Positions 9,271-18,779 of a stretch of 64,000 bases of DNA are shown here, one piece after another. Source of the DNA: Winogradskyella immobilis (lineage in GTDB: Bacteria > Bacteroidota > Bacteroidia > Flavobacteriales > Flavobacteriaceae); assembly GCF_021887715.1 (NCBI RefSeq), contig NZ_JAIQXX010000004.1, positions 62,001 to 126,000 on the forward strand. The letters are read 5' to 3'. Under the pieces are notes generated by a model. The model had not been told where the DNA came from. It saw only the letters and a list, made by a program, of their open reading frames with translations, and did no database searches. The position numbers and the translations under genes are program-made. Positions within the stretch are counted from its first letter, which is position 1, and the number at the start of each line of letters is the position of its first letter.

Positions 9271-9309
9271 ACTTTATTATTTAGGGTGATTCATTATTCT
9301 TATTCCTAA

Positions 9310-10863
9310 TTAATTTTTACCGCCATCACGCTGTGGTGATCTAGGCGAAGGCCATGTTCTTTTTTCTCCAGTTCTTGGGTTAATAGGCATTTTTACTTGA
9401 TCCCGTGGTGTTTTTTCATCCTCACTTGCCATATATGTTAATATCGCAGTAAGTATTACATTATTTCTTACATCATCAAATACAATTTTATCATAAGTAT
9501 CTCTATTGGTGTGCCATGTATAATTCCAATATGACCAGCTTAAAGAACTTAAACTAAACGCTGGTGCTCCTGCAGCTAAAAATGAAGCATAATCAGATCC
9601 TCCACCACCTGGAAATCCTGGGAAATTAGTTTCTATTTCTCCTCTTATCTCTTGAGGAACGGATTGTAACCATCTTCCTATAAAATCATAAGCGTGTAAA
9701 AAACCTTGCCCAGAAATGTTAACTACGCGTCCTGTACCATTATCTTGATTAAATACAGCTTGTATTTCTTTAACGATTTCTGGATGATCTTCAACAAAAG
9801 CTCTAGACCCATTTAAGCCTTGCTCTTCACTTCCCCAATGTCCTACTAAAATAGTGCGCTTAGGATTTGGATACATTTTCTTTAAAACACGCATTGCTTC
9901 CATCATTACTAGAGTTCCTGTACCATTATCTGTAGCTCCTGTGCCTCCATCCCAAGAATCGAAATGTGCAGATAAGATGACATATTCATTTGGTTTTTCA
10001 GAACCTTTAATTTCAGCAATAGTATTAAAATTTGGCACACGCCCTAATTCTTTAGATTCTGCTACAATTTTAATTCTAGGTTTATCTCCATATTCTGCCA
10101 ATCTGTACAATAATGTATAGTCTTCTAATTCTAAATCTACTGTAGGAATCTTTTTTGTTCTAGCACTAAAAATCTTATTTACTCCAAAACCTCTAGACCA
10201 ACGACTAGATACAATACCAGCTGCACCTGCATTTTCTAACGCTTCTATTATTGTTCTCCCGTTATACCCTGATCGTCCAATATTTTCTCGCCATGCCTTA
10301 GTTTGTTCATCACGTTCATCTTTCATTTTTTGAAACGATACTTCTGTTGCAAATTCTTCCCAATTATAATCTGGTCTTCCTGTCGGTTCTTTCATAGAAA
10401 TCATAACTAATTTCCCTTTTACATTAGGTAACCAATTCTGGAATGCTATTGAATCTTTAATATTTGCGGGTAAAGTAATTACTTCCGCGGTTACGCCTTC
10501 ACTCGTTGTACTTGGGTTCCATGCTAATTGAGTGCCTTTTAATGTTTGTATACGTGGATATACCATGTCTATATGTGTAATACCACGTTCCCATCCGCGC
10601 CATTCTCCCCACTTTTCATTTCGGGCGTCAATACCCCAAGATTTGTATTTAGAAACTGCCCAATCATTGGCTTGTTTCATTTGTGGAGTTCCAACAAGGC
10701 GAGGTCCTATAACATCTAAAAGTTCGTGGCCAAGTTTTTCTAATTGTGAGTTTTCATTAGCTTCAGCAATAATATTTTCGATTACTGAATTTTTGTTTTG
10801 GCTAGTTACTATATTAAAGCATAACAAAACAGTTAAAACTGATAACGATAATATGCGTTTCAT
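9310..10863 (-). CDS. Secreted M28-family zinc metallopeptidase with PA domain
   Basis: Signal peptide of about 21 residues (ends IVTSQ). An insert region resembling a PA domain ('ALENAGAAGIVSSRW') precedes the catalytic domain. Zinc ligands typical of M28: 'LSAHFDSWDGGTGATDNGTG' (His and bridging Asp), 'GSEEQGLNGSRAF' (general base Glu and ligand Glu), 'FNQDNGTG' (Asp) and 'WHTNRDTYDKI' (last His). It should act as a carboxypeptidase Q-like or aminopeptidase-like exopeptidase outside the inner membrane. 517 residues is a usual length. It stands alone between convergent and downstream genes. Confidence 0.9.
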   Translation of the reverse strand: MKRILSLSVLTVLLCFNIVTSQNKNSVIENIIAEANENSQLEKLGHELLDVIGPRLVGTPQMKQANDWAVSKYKSWGIDARNEKWGEWRGWERGITHIDMVYPRIQTLKGTQLAWNPSTTSEGVTAEVITLPANIKDSIAFQNWLPNVKGKLVMISMKEPTGRPDYNWEEFATEVSFQKMKDERDEQTKAWRENIGRSGYNGRTIIEALENAGAAGIVSSRWSRGFGVNKIFSARTKKIPTVDLELEDYTLLYRLAEYGDKPRIKIVAESKELGRVPNFNTIAEIKGSEKPNEYVILSAHFDSWDGGTGATDNGTGTLVMMEAMRVLKKMYPNPKRTILVGHWGSEEQGLNGSRAFVEDHPEIVKEIQAVFNQDNGTGRVVNISGQGFLHAYDFIGRWLQSVPQEIRGEIETNFPGFPGGGGSDYASFLAAGAPAFSLSSLSWSYWNYTWHTNRDTYDKIVFDDVRNNVILTAILTYMASEDEKTPRDQVKMPINPRTGEKRTWPSPRSPQRDGGKN

Positions 10864-10951
10864 TTGGTTGTATTTATTGGTTTATATATACGAGTTAGTT
10901 TAGGTATACAAATTACAATTTTTAAACACAACAAAAATGCTTTTAAATGTT

Positions 10952-10982
10952 AAAACCCACTGAAGTAGCTTCAATGGGTTTT
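10952..10982 (-). terminator. Terminator after the GLPGLI/barrel gene cluster
   Basis: Hairpin AAAACCCA-c-TGAAG / CTTCA-a-TGGGTTTT with loop TAG and one internal mismatch, 23 bases past the stop of the barrel gene on the minus strand. Confidence 0.7.
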
Positions 10983-11004
10983 AATACAATCTAAAATATT
11001 ATGT

Positions 11005-13743
11005 CTAAAGTGTATATACAGCTCTAAAGGTTATAAACCGTGGTTGTAAAAATGTTCTAGAACTAAGTATAGCTAAATTGGTTACGTTATTATTAATATT
11101 GGCATCTATATTTAATATGTTATTAGCTCTAACTTCAAACTCCCATTTGGCGTCTCTGTCTTTTCTGTATCCTACACGTGCACTCCATGTTTGAAATGAC
11201 TCTGAACGACCATCTACATCTTGGTTATTATATGCATAATCTGTAACGAAAGTGACAGAATCCCATATGTATGCATCAAAACGTATAGATGGTGCATTAG
11301 TAACAATACGAGAATCTCTTGTTCCTTGGTCTGTATTATTTACTGTATAATTATATCGTAATCTTACATTTGGAGCCTCTCTAAAATTGGTGCGAATTTC
11401 AGGCCTATAACCTTGTACAAAACTCTCATTAACTGATTGGCGACCACCAACAAATTGATTTAATATACTATAGTTAAAATTTGCTCTCATCGATGTTATT
11501 ATTTTACCAAAAGTTTTTTGCCAACTTCCAGTAACCGTTACTGTTTCATCAGCAAACTGAGAATTGAAGAATGTCCCTGTTCTAATAACATTATCAAACG
11601 ATGTAATACTTCTTATTTGATCAGTATTTCGAGTATAGCTAGCTCTTGCAAAAACATTTGTATTATTAAACAAATTAAAACTTCTGTAAAACAAAGAAAA
11701 GTTATGCCTTAAACCATTCTGTAATTCGGCATTACCAAAGGATAAATTATCAAAGCTATTTAATACAAGACCTTCTGCTAAACTGGTTACATCAGTAAAC
11801 TGATTACTTAATCTATAATTAAATTGTAAACTCTCAGAAGTTTTAAATTGAATACGTGCTTCTAGCTCGGGCAATACTCTAAAGAAATTATCTTCAAATT
11901 TATCACCAAATTGAATATTTTGATTTCCATAAGAATGGAATGACAATCCTGGCCTAAGTGTAAATTTGCCAACTCGAACATTATATCTCGTCGCTAAATA
12001 TATATCTCTAAAATTATATTCCGTATCGTTTACAAGTCCTAAAGTTCCTCCTTCTCCATCGGACACATCGCTCGTAGGGTCTAATTGACTTCCATTATCT
12101 AAAAATTGAAAGATATTAGAGTTAAACTCTTGACGACTTAAAATAGTTCCTAGGGTGAAACTAATATTACTTTTTGGACCTAAAATGTTATAATAATCTA
12201 ACTTGGCATCTAATTGATTTGTTTTTACCAATTGATTCTGACCGATATCATAAACATCTAAAGTCTGATCAAAACCTATTGTTTCTGCTGTCTCATCATA
12301 GGCATCTGTAACATTAGGGTCAAGACTATTTTGTAATAATGCATTATAGAACGGATCTTCATTTCTTATAAGGTGCTGTGCTTCTAAAGCAAAAATGTTG
12401 TTTTCATTTAATGTATAATAATAATTTAAATTCTGATTGATACTGTATGGTGTTGCTTCATCTAATTGAGACGTTTCACCAATTACCGAAGACAACTCTG
12501 ATTGACGTTCTTCATCTTTAGATAATCTTGCTAATACATCATAATCTAATTGGTTATTAGCATTTGGTTTATATGATGCACTTAATTTAGCTAAACCTTG
12601 ATCAGAAGCTTCACGACCTGTATTAATAGTTTCTTCATCAGGTATACCCAAATCTGGGTCTGTATATTGTATAAAACTTTCTTGTCTTGTATTTAAACGT
12701 GTTGTATTATAAATAACAAAACCACTTATATCTAGTGTCGTTTTTGGAGAATAACTGAAATTAGTTGCTAATAATTTAGACTCTACACGTTGTGCATTTC
12801 TAGAATTGGTTAATCCACCTAAACCATTATTTCCTAAATTAATATTTGTTCCGCTGCTAGCGCTTGGTGCTCTAAATCCACCACCAAAGTTTCTAACATC
12901 TCTATTAGAAAGTGCTGGTTCTCCTATATTATTAATATCACCAATGACATTGACACTATATTTAGGACTGTAATAGAATAATTTGGGCTGAACCAAATAG
13001 AGTTCGTCATTTGGTGAAGGAGCTGTACCAACACCAACGGTAATATCTCCAAACCAGAAATTCTCTTTACCTTCTTTTAATCTAATATTAATTGCTACAT
13101 TATCTTGATTATTTTGCACACCACGTAATTGGCTAACTTCAGAAAAATTACGTAATACTTCAATCTTATCTACGGCATTAGAAGGAATATTTTCAGTTGC
13201 CAACTTAGAATCTCCGTCAAAGAAATCTTTACCATTTACTGTTATTTTCTGAACGGTATTACCTTCAACTTCTATTTGTCCATTATCATTGATTTCAACG
13301 CCTGGAAGTTTCCCTAAAACGTCTCCTAACTTACGTTCAGATCCATTTTTAAAAGAATCTGCATTATATATTATAGTGTCTCCTTTTATTGTAACTGGTA
13401 ATTCATAAGTTAACTCTACAGCATCTAATGAGTTGTCTGGAACTAAAGTAAAATCTCTGATAAGATCTTCTTCTTTAGTTGTTATTATAGTATCTAAGGT
13501 TTTCATGCCCACATAACTCACTTGAACTTTGTAAGCTTTATTTTTACCTAAGGATAATCTGTATTTTCCTTTTGCGTCTGTAATACCGTAGGATTCTAGT
13601 GTGCTTGTCTCTTGCTCTATAGCAATGACATTAGCTAATTCTAGAACAATGCCAGTACTGTCTTTAACTGTTCCTTCTAATTTAACTTGGGCAAAAGTAG
13701 TGCTAGCTACGCATAGTAGCAGAATAGTGATTAATTTTTTCAT
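11005..13743 (-). CDS. Outer-membrane beta-barrel protein with CarboxypepD-like N-domain (paralog 1)
   Basis: 912 residues. Signal peptide (ends TTFAQ), then an Ig-like carboxypeptidase-regulatory domain ('VKLEGTVKDSTGIVLELANV', residues ~20-110). Next comes a plug-like segment ('DTIIYNADSFKNGSERKLGD', 'LPGVEIN', 'NIPSNAVDKIEVLRNFSEV'), then a long Asn/Tyr-rich beta-barrel ending in 'FRAVYTL'. This is the outer_beta-barrel family related to TonB-dependent receptors, but no TonB box is obvious after the signal peptide. It is last in the minus-strand cluster, 38 bases after a GLPGLI gene, and is a clear paralog of the 948-residue barrel upstream. Transport, secretion or envelope roles remain open; the substrate is unknown. 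Confidence 0.82.
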   Translation of the reverse strand: MKKLITILLLCVASTTFAQVKLEGTVKDSTGIVLELANVIAIEQETSTLESYGITDAKGKYRLSLGKNKAYKVQVSYVGMKTLDTIITTKEEDLIRDFTLVPDNSLDAVELTYELPVTIKGDTIIYNADSFKNGSERKLGDVLGKLPGVEINDNGQIEVEGNTVQKITVNGKDFFDGDSKLATENIPSNAVDKIEVLRNFSEVSQLRGVQNNQDNVAINIRLKEGKENFWFGDITVGVGTAPSPNDELYLVQPKLFYYSPKYSVNVIGDINNIGEPALSNRDVRNFGGGFRAPSASSGTNINLGNNGLGGLTNSRNAQRVESKLLATNFSYSPKTTLDISGFVIYNTTRLNTRQESFIQYTDPDLGIPDEETINTGREASDQGLAKLSASYKPNANNQLDYDVLARLSKDEERQSELSSVIGETSQLDEATPYSINQNLNYYYTLNENNIFALEAQHLIRNEDPFYNALLQNSLDPNVTDAYDETAETIGFDQTLDVYDIGQNQLVKTNQLDAKLDYYNILGPKSNISFTLGTILSRQEFNSNIFQFLDNGSQLDPTSDVSDGEGGTLGLVNDTEYNFRDIYLATRYNVRVGKFTLRPGLSFHSYGNQNIQFGDKFEDNFFRVLPELEARIQFKTSESLQFNYRLSNQFTDVTSLAEGLVLNSFDNLSFGNAELQNGLRHNFSLFYRSFNLFNNTNVFARASYTRNTDQIRSITSFDNVIRTGTFFNSQFADETVTVTGSWQKTFGKIITSMRANFNYSILNQFVGGRQSVNESFVQGYRPEIRTNFREAPNVRLRYNYTVNNTDQGTRDSRIVTNAPSIRFDAYIWDSVTFVTDYAYNNQDVDGRSESFQTWSARVGYRKDRDAKWEFEVRANNILNIDANINNNVTNLAILSSRTFLQPRFITFRAVYTL

Positions 13744-13781
13744 GTTTTGGTTAGGGTAAGTTTTTTGATTAATGAATTTAA

Positions 13782-14657
13782 TTAGAAACCTCTTCGTCCG
13801 CCACCGCCGCGATTTCCACCACGTCCACGACTGTTACTAAATTCTTCCATTTTCTTTGTAACTATTTTATTGTATTCTTCCTTAGTTACTTCATCTCCTT
13901 TAGTTGGAGCTACAATTTTTATTTTCTCTTCAGGATTTATTACTATTTTATTACATATCATTGTAATATTTCCTGCACTGACTTCTAATATTAAACCCGG
14001 AAGTCCCCAATATTCTCCTGGTCCTTGACTTACGGCCACTTGAGGAGTATACCATGCTATGACTTCGACAGTTTTTTGTTGATCTTCTTCTTCTTCTTCT
14101 TCTGATTTATCTTCTGAACGACCATTTCTTCCTCTTCTAAACATACTTGTAAAATCTACATCTGTAGAAACCTTAGTTGCAGTTGCTTTAAATGCAGTAT
14201 ACTGACCTATTGTTTTAGATTCACCTGTCATTTTCCATTGCAAAGGTTCCATACTCTGTTTTATTAAAAACTTTTTTCCAAAGAATTCTTGATCTTGTAT
14301 GTATGATTTTGTTTTTAGGTTTTTATATTCTGGTCCAGAAGCAAGACTACTTGCAAAGCCTCCGCCAAATCCACGACCACCTCCAGCTGTTGGTGCGCCT
14401 AATTTTTCGTCTTCTTTAAATATTGATTCTTCTTGATTAAAGGATAGCACATACGTTTTCTCTAAGAATTGTTTCATTCTTGCTTCTGCTTGCTTCTTTT
14501 GTGCTTCACTTAATTGTCTTCCACCACCAAATTGATTAAGATCGATTGTTGTTTTTGAAATATAGTGTGCTTTACCTTGAAAGCCTTGAGCATTTACATT
14601 TAATGAAAAAAGAAGAGTAACTACTAGAATACTGAGTTTAGAAAAAAATGATTTCAT
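13782..14657 (-). CDS. GLPGLI-family exported protein (copy 1, Gly/Arg-rich tail)
   Basis: Periplasmic protein of unknown function with the family signature 'GEYWGLPGLILEVSAG' at residues 214-229. Signal peptide 1-23 (ends LNVNA). Shared segments are 'FQGKAHYISKT', 'LSFNQEESIFKEDEKL', 'GKKFLIKQ', 'TIGQYTAFKATAT' and 'AWYTPQVAVSQGP'. Two variable low-complexity parts stand out: a Glu run near 181-192 and a Gly/Arg tail (residues 277-290, RGRGGNRGGGGRRG). It lies 38 bases upstream of the barrel gene, so the pair is probably co-transcribed. It may be an accessory partner of that barrel. Confidence 0.85.
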   Translation of the reverse strand: MKSFFSKLSILVVTLLFSLNVNAQGFQGKAHYISKTTIDLNQFGGGRQLSEAQKKQAEARMKQFLEKTYVLSFNQEESIFKEDEKLGAPTAGGGRGFGGGFASSLASGPEYKNLKTKSYIQDQEFFGKKFLIKQSMEPLQWKMTGESKTIGQYTAFKATATKVSTDVDFTSMFRRGRNGRSEDKSEEEEEEDQQKTVEVIAWYTPQVAVSQGPGEYWGLPGLILEVSAGNITMICNKIVINPEEKIKIVAPTKGDEVTKEEYNKIVTKKMEEFSNSRGRGGNRGGGGRRGF

Positions 14658-14689
14658 AATTAATACGTCTAAAATTGATGTTAATCAAA

Positions 14690-14697
14690 CAAAAGTA
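14690..14697 (-). promoter_or_regulatory. -7 element (TACTTTTG) for GLPGLI copy 1
   Basis: Perfect TAnnTTTG on the minus strand about 33 bases before the start codon; no TTG at the expected -33. It suggests that the last two genes of the cluster have their own promoter. Confidence 0.45.
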
Positions 14698-14838
14698 ATT
14701 GATGCTATCTTGTTTTTATACTGTTTATCACAACATTAACATTACTTTTATTTACAAGGATTATTCCTTTAACACCTATTTAGACTCTATATTACTATAA
14801 TCGTTTAACCTGTAAACGTTAAACTCATGTTAAATATA

Positions 14839-15693
14839 TTAACCTCTTCGACGCCCACGATTATTTCTGAATTCTTGCATTTTTTCAGTAATCGTTTTTT
14901 TATAAAGTTTCTTAGTGATTTCCTTACCTCGTGTTGGTGCTTCTATTTTAGATTTTTCATCAGGATTCATAATCAATTTAGAACATAACATTGTAGTATC
15001 GCCAGCACTAACTTCTAAAATTAGACCTGGTAAACCCCAATATTCTGATGGCCCATGACGAACAGGAATCTGCATAGTATACCAAGCCTCTACTTGAGTT
15101 AATGGAATTTCTAGTGTTTTGGTTTCACTATCAGGAGTTTCAGATTCATTCTCAGTGGTAGTATTTTGAACATCAGACCAAGAGAATGTATACCAATTTA
15201 ATTCAGAAGTTGGAATTAGCGCTACTGCTTTAAAACAAGTGTAATTACCAATCTGTTTGGTCTCAGATCCTATTTTCCAGTCTATAGATTGCAATTTATC
15301 TTTAACTAAAAATTGTTTGCCATAAAATTCTTGTTTTTGTACCTGAGTATTGGTTTTTACATTTTTATATTGATCGCCTGCTGCAAAGTTTTTCCCCCAA
15401 GAATCTGTAGCTCCAGAAATAGCATCTAATTTTTCATCTTCCTTAAATATAGATTCTTCTTTATTGAATGTTAAAACAAATGTTTTTTCTAGTCTGTTTT
15501 TTAACCGTGATTGTACTTGTTTTTTTTGAGCTTCACTCATTCTAGCTCCCCAACTTCCAAGCTCTAATGAAGACTTAGATACATAATATGCTTTACCCTG
15601 AAACTCTTGTGCAACAGGTTTTTCGATTGTGTTGGTAGAAGAGAAAAAGAAGGTAAGTACTAATACACTAATTTTTAAGACGATTGGTTTCAT
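14839..15693 (-). CDS. GLPGLI-family exported protein (copy 2)
   Basis: 284 residues; N-terminal signal sequence with hydrophobic core 'VLVLTFFFSST', cleavage probably before 'QEFQGKAYYVSK'. The signature 'SEYWGLPGLILEVSAG' covers residues 216-231. The family segments 'LTFNKEESIFKEDEKL', 'GKQFLVKD' and 'GNYTCFKAVA' match copy 1 closely, which indicates gene duplication. The variable loop before 'AWYT' is Glu/Ser/Thr-rich instead of a pure Glu run, and the tail is 'RNNRGRRRG'. It follows the 948-residue barrel by 130 bases on the minus strand. Function unknown. Confidence 0.83.
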   Translation of the reverse strand: MKPIVLKISVLVLTFFFSSTNTIEKPVAQEFQGKAYYVSKSSLELGSWGARMSEAQKKQVQSRLKNRLEKTFVLTFNKEESIFKEDEKLDAISGATDSWGKNFAAGDQYKNVKTNTQVQKQEFYGKQFLVKDKLQSIDWKIGSETKQIGNYTCFKAVALIPTSELNWYTFSWSDVQNTTTENESETPDSETKTLEIPLTQVEAWYTMQIPVRHGPSEYWGLPGLILEVSAGDTTMLCSKLIMNPDEKSKIEAPTRGKEITKKLYKKTITEKMQEFRNNRGRRRG

Positions 15694-15823
15694 AATAACT
15701 TTGTTTAATTATTTAGCTAAAATATTAAACAAATATGTTTAATCATAATTATTCTTATCGTTTAAATAATATTTAACATAAAAAAACACTGGTTTAGAAT
15801 ACTTTAATAAGCACTTTCATGTA

Positions 15824-18670
15824 TTACAAATCGTATCGCAGCCTAAAGGTTATGTATCTTGGTTGTATAAATGTTTGACTAAAATTAGATGAAAAGTTAC
15901 TGACACTATTTCTATCTCTAGAACGTGTATTTAATAAATTAGTGGCTCTAATCTCGTATTCTAGTTTAGAATCGCTGTTCTTTCTATAGGATAATGTTGC
16001 GTTCCAAAAATCAAAAGAGTTTAATGTCTCATCTTCATCACTAATTCGCGTATAGCTGTAATCTGTTCTAAATGTCAAAGCTTTAAAAATATATGCATCA
16101 AATTCTACAGATGGAGTATTAGTAAAGAACTTAGTATTTCTACCTCCTTGATTATTATCTGCGGCACTATATGTATATCTAAATTGAATATTTGGTGCAT
16201 TTATAAAATTAGTACGTATTTGCGCAAAGTAATTTTGATTGTAATTCTCATTTATAGTTGGCACACCTAAAATTAATTGATTAAATCTATTATAGGTAAA
16301 ACTACCACCTACTGTACCTTTTATTCTTCTGAGACGTTTTTCAAATGACCCAGTTGCTCTAATAGATTCGTTATCTATTGGAGAATTAAATACCGTACGT
16401 GTTCTAATAACGCTATTAAAGTCAACGTTACTTTGAACCTGATCTATACTTTTTGTATATGTAATATTTCCAAAAGCTGTGGTTCTGTTAAATTGATTAA
16501 AGCTCGAATAATTAATACTGGCAACATGAGATAATGCATTTTCTAAGACTGGATTTCCTGAAAATGGTGAATTAAAATTTGTTAATACTAATCCTCTTGC
16601 AAATTGTTTAACATCATTAAACTGAGTTCTTAGATTGTATCTTAAGTTGATACTCTCGGTTTTCTTTAATTTAATTCTAGCACTAAAATCGGGTAGAATT
16701 CTAAAAAAATCATCATCAAATTGCTCTCCAAATTGCCTGTTGTTTATATTATAGGCATGTAAGTTAAAGCCTGGTACAAATGTAAAAATACCTGTTATAA
16801 ATTGATAGTGAGCTCTTAAATAAACATCTGTAAATCTGTAATTTATATCGTTAGAAATTAATCCGTCATTAATTGTAGGAGTTGGCACAAACTCATTACG
16901 ATCTGTATCTTCTGTATTGCCTAATAATTGAAAGAAATTTGAATCGAAGTCTTGTCTACTTGAAATGACTCCTAGAGTAAAGTTAATATTACTTTTATCT
17001 GTAAGCACATTCCAATAGTCTAATTTAGCATCAAATTGATTGGTTTTTACGCGACGTTCTTGAGATAAGTTATAGTTATTAAAATCTCTGTTTAGACCTA
17101 AATTATTTGCTGTAGCATCAAAAGCATCTGCATTTAAATCATCATTATTTGTAGGATCATTTTCTAATGCAGCATTATAAAAAGGGTCTTCATCTTGAAG
17201 TAGATATTGTGAGTTAAATGCAAAAATATTTTTCGCATTTAATGTGTAGTAGTAATTAAAACTTTGTTTTAAACTATATGGTGTTATATCTTGAAACTGA
17301 TCTGTATTTCCTGTAACTGTTGAAAAGAAATCTTGATTTTGAGTGGTTTTTGATATACGACCTTGCGCATTGTATTCTAACTGATTCCTAGCATTAGGCT
17401 TATATCTTCCTTTTAATTTTAGTAAGCCTACATCTGAAGCCTGCTCGGTTTGAGTCACAGTAGCTTCATCTGGCGGTGTATTTAAAGACTCATCTATTGG
17501 TGTATCTGGATTATCTTCAAACTGTACAAATTGCGAAAAACGATTCTGTCTTAAAATTGTACGATTATTAGAAAATATACCAAAGCCACTAATGTTTATA
17601 CTTTTCTTAGGAGTATACGTAAAATTAGCAGCTCCTAAATTAGTTTCTACATCTAAAGCATTATTATTTTGTGTAGCTAAAAATCCAATATCATTATTTC
17701 CTAAGTCAATATTAGTACCACTAGATGCACTTGGAGCTCTAAATCCACTAGAAAATCTAAAAAGATCACTTCTATTTAAAACCACTTCTCCAATATTATT
17801 AAGGTCTCCAATAAGATTAATGCTATACTTAGGACTGTAATAAAATAGCTTAGGCTGAAATACATGTAAATTGTCACCAGGCAATGTTGAACTACTAGGT
17901 AATCCAGCATCAATTGCAACGCTACTATTAGTCACATTAATATCGCTAGAGGTTCCAGCTCCAGCAGTAATATCTCCAAACCAAAAATTCTTTTTCCCTT
18001 CTTTAAGTTTAAGGTTTAATGCTAGGTTATCAGAATTATCCTGTACTCCTTTGAGTTGATCTACTTCTGAAAAATTCCTTAATAACTGAACCTTATCTAC
18101 AGCATTAGAAGGAATGTTTTTTGTACCTAATTTTGTATCTCCTTCAAAAAAATCTTTGCCATCTACCATAAGTTTAGGTATTGTTTTTCCTTCAAATTTT
18201 ACTTCGCCAGCATCATTAACTTCAAAGCCTGGCAAGTTTTTAAGCAAATCTCCTAATTTTCTATCTGTGGGTTTTTTAAAAGAATCTGCATTATAGGTTA
18301 TAGTATCACCATCTACTTTTACAGGAATATCATAGGTTAATTGTATCTCATCTAATAAGTTATCTTCCTTTAAAACAAAATCTTTGACACTATTTTTTTC
18401 TTTTGTTTCTAATATTTCACTTATAGCTTTATATCCAATTGAGCTAATTTGTATTTTGTATTTAGTATTTTTCTTTAAATCAAGTCTGTATTTACCTGCT
18501 TCATTAGTAATTGCAAAAGATTCTAACCCATTGGTTTCGCTATTAATAGCAACTACATTTACAATTTCTAAGGGATTTCCAATACTGTCTTTTACAATAC
18601 CTTCTACTTTAACTTGAGCAAAAGAAATGCTGGCTACTATGAAAAACATAGCAGTGAATATATATTTCAT
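15824..18670 (-). CDS. Outer-membrane beta-barrel protein with CarboxypepD-like N-domain (paralog 2)
   Basis: 948 residues, same architecture as the 912-residue barrel: signal peptide (ends ISFAQ), CarboxypepD-like domain ('VKVEGIVKDSIGNPLEIVNV'), plug-like segment ('DTITYNADSFKKPTDRKLGD', 'LPGFEVN', 'NIPSNAVDKVQLLRNFSEV') and a barrel ending 'YITFRLRYDL'. It carries a short insert after the 'FWFGDITAGAGTSS' segment that the paralog lacks. No TonB box is seen. It lies 109 bases after GLPGLI copy 3 across a 10-bp hairpin. The two barrels are diverged enough to suggest different ligands. Confidence 0.82.
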   Translation of the reverse strand: MKYIFTAMFFIVASISFAQVKVEGIVKDSIGNPLEIVNVVAINSETNGLESFAITNEAGKYRLDLKKNTKYKIQISSIGYKAISEILETKEKNSVKDFVLKEDNLLDEIQLTYDIPVKVDGDTITYNADSFKKPTDRKLGDLLKNLPGFEVNDAGEVKFEGKTIPKLMVDGKDFFEGDTKLGTKNIPSNAVDKVQLLRNFSEVDQLKGVQDNSDNLALNLKLKEGKKNFWFGDITAGAGTSSDINVTNSSVAIDAGLPSSSTLPGDNLHVFQPKLFYYSPKYSINLIGDLNNIGEVVLNRSDLFRFSSGFRAPSASSGTNIDLGNNDIGFLATQNNNALDVETNLGAANFTYTPKKSINISGFGIFSNNRTILRQNRFSQFVQFEDNPDTPIDESLNTPPDEATVTQTEQASDVGLLKLKGRYKPNARNQLEYNAQGRISKTTQNQDFFSTVTGNTDQFQDITPYSLKQSFNYYYTLNAKNIFAFNSQYLLQDEDPFYNAALENDPTNNDDLNADAFDATANNLGLNRDFNNYNLSQERRVKTNQFDAKLDYWNVLTDKSNINFTLGVISSRQDFDSNFFQLLGNTEDTDRNEFVPTPTINDGLISNDINYRFTDVYLRAHYQFITGIFTFVPGFNLHAYNINNRQFGEQFDDDFFRILPDFSARIKLKKTESINLRYNLRTQFNDVKQFARGLVLTNFNSPFSGNPVLENALSHVASINYSSFNQFNRTTAFGNITYTKSIDQVQSNVDFNSVIRTRTVFNSPIDNESIRATGSFEKRLRRIKGTVGGSFTYNRFNQLILGVPTINENYNQNYFAQIRTNFINAPNIQFRYTYSAADNNQGGRNTKFFTNTPSVEFDAYIFKALTFRTDYSYTRISDEDETLNSFDFWNATLSYRKNSDSKLEYEIRATNLLNTRSRDRNSVSNFSSNFSQTFIQPRYITFRLRYDL

Positions 18671-18704
18671 GCGATATGATTTATGGATTAAATTTTATGA
18701 AACA

Positions 18705-18739
18705 CCTGTTTTTAATTAGAACTTTAAAGTAAAAACAGG
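18705..18739 (-). other. Intercistronic hairpin between GLPGLI copy 3 and the 948-residue barrel
   Basis: Perfect 10-bp inverted repeat (CCTGTTTTTA / TAAAAACAGG) with a 15-base loop and no U-tract. It may be an RNA processing or partial termination site that sets different expression of the two genes. Confidence 0.45.
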
Positions 18740-18779
18740 CACTTCATTATTTGATTGATGATTGATAGTCATTTAAAGT

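Noticed and set aside
18384-18617. Plus-strand open frames inside the barrel and GLPGLI genes
   Set aside because: They mirror strongly supported minus-strand genes and show no signal peptide, domain or promoter of their own.
11005-18670. Calling the two large barrels SusC-type TonB receptors
   Set aside because: No TonB box, no SusD partner and a different plug motif; they fit the related outer-membrane barrel family instead.
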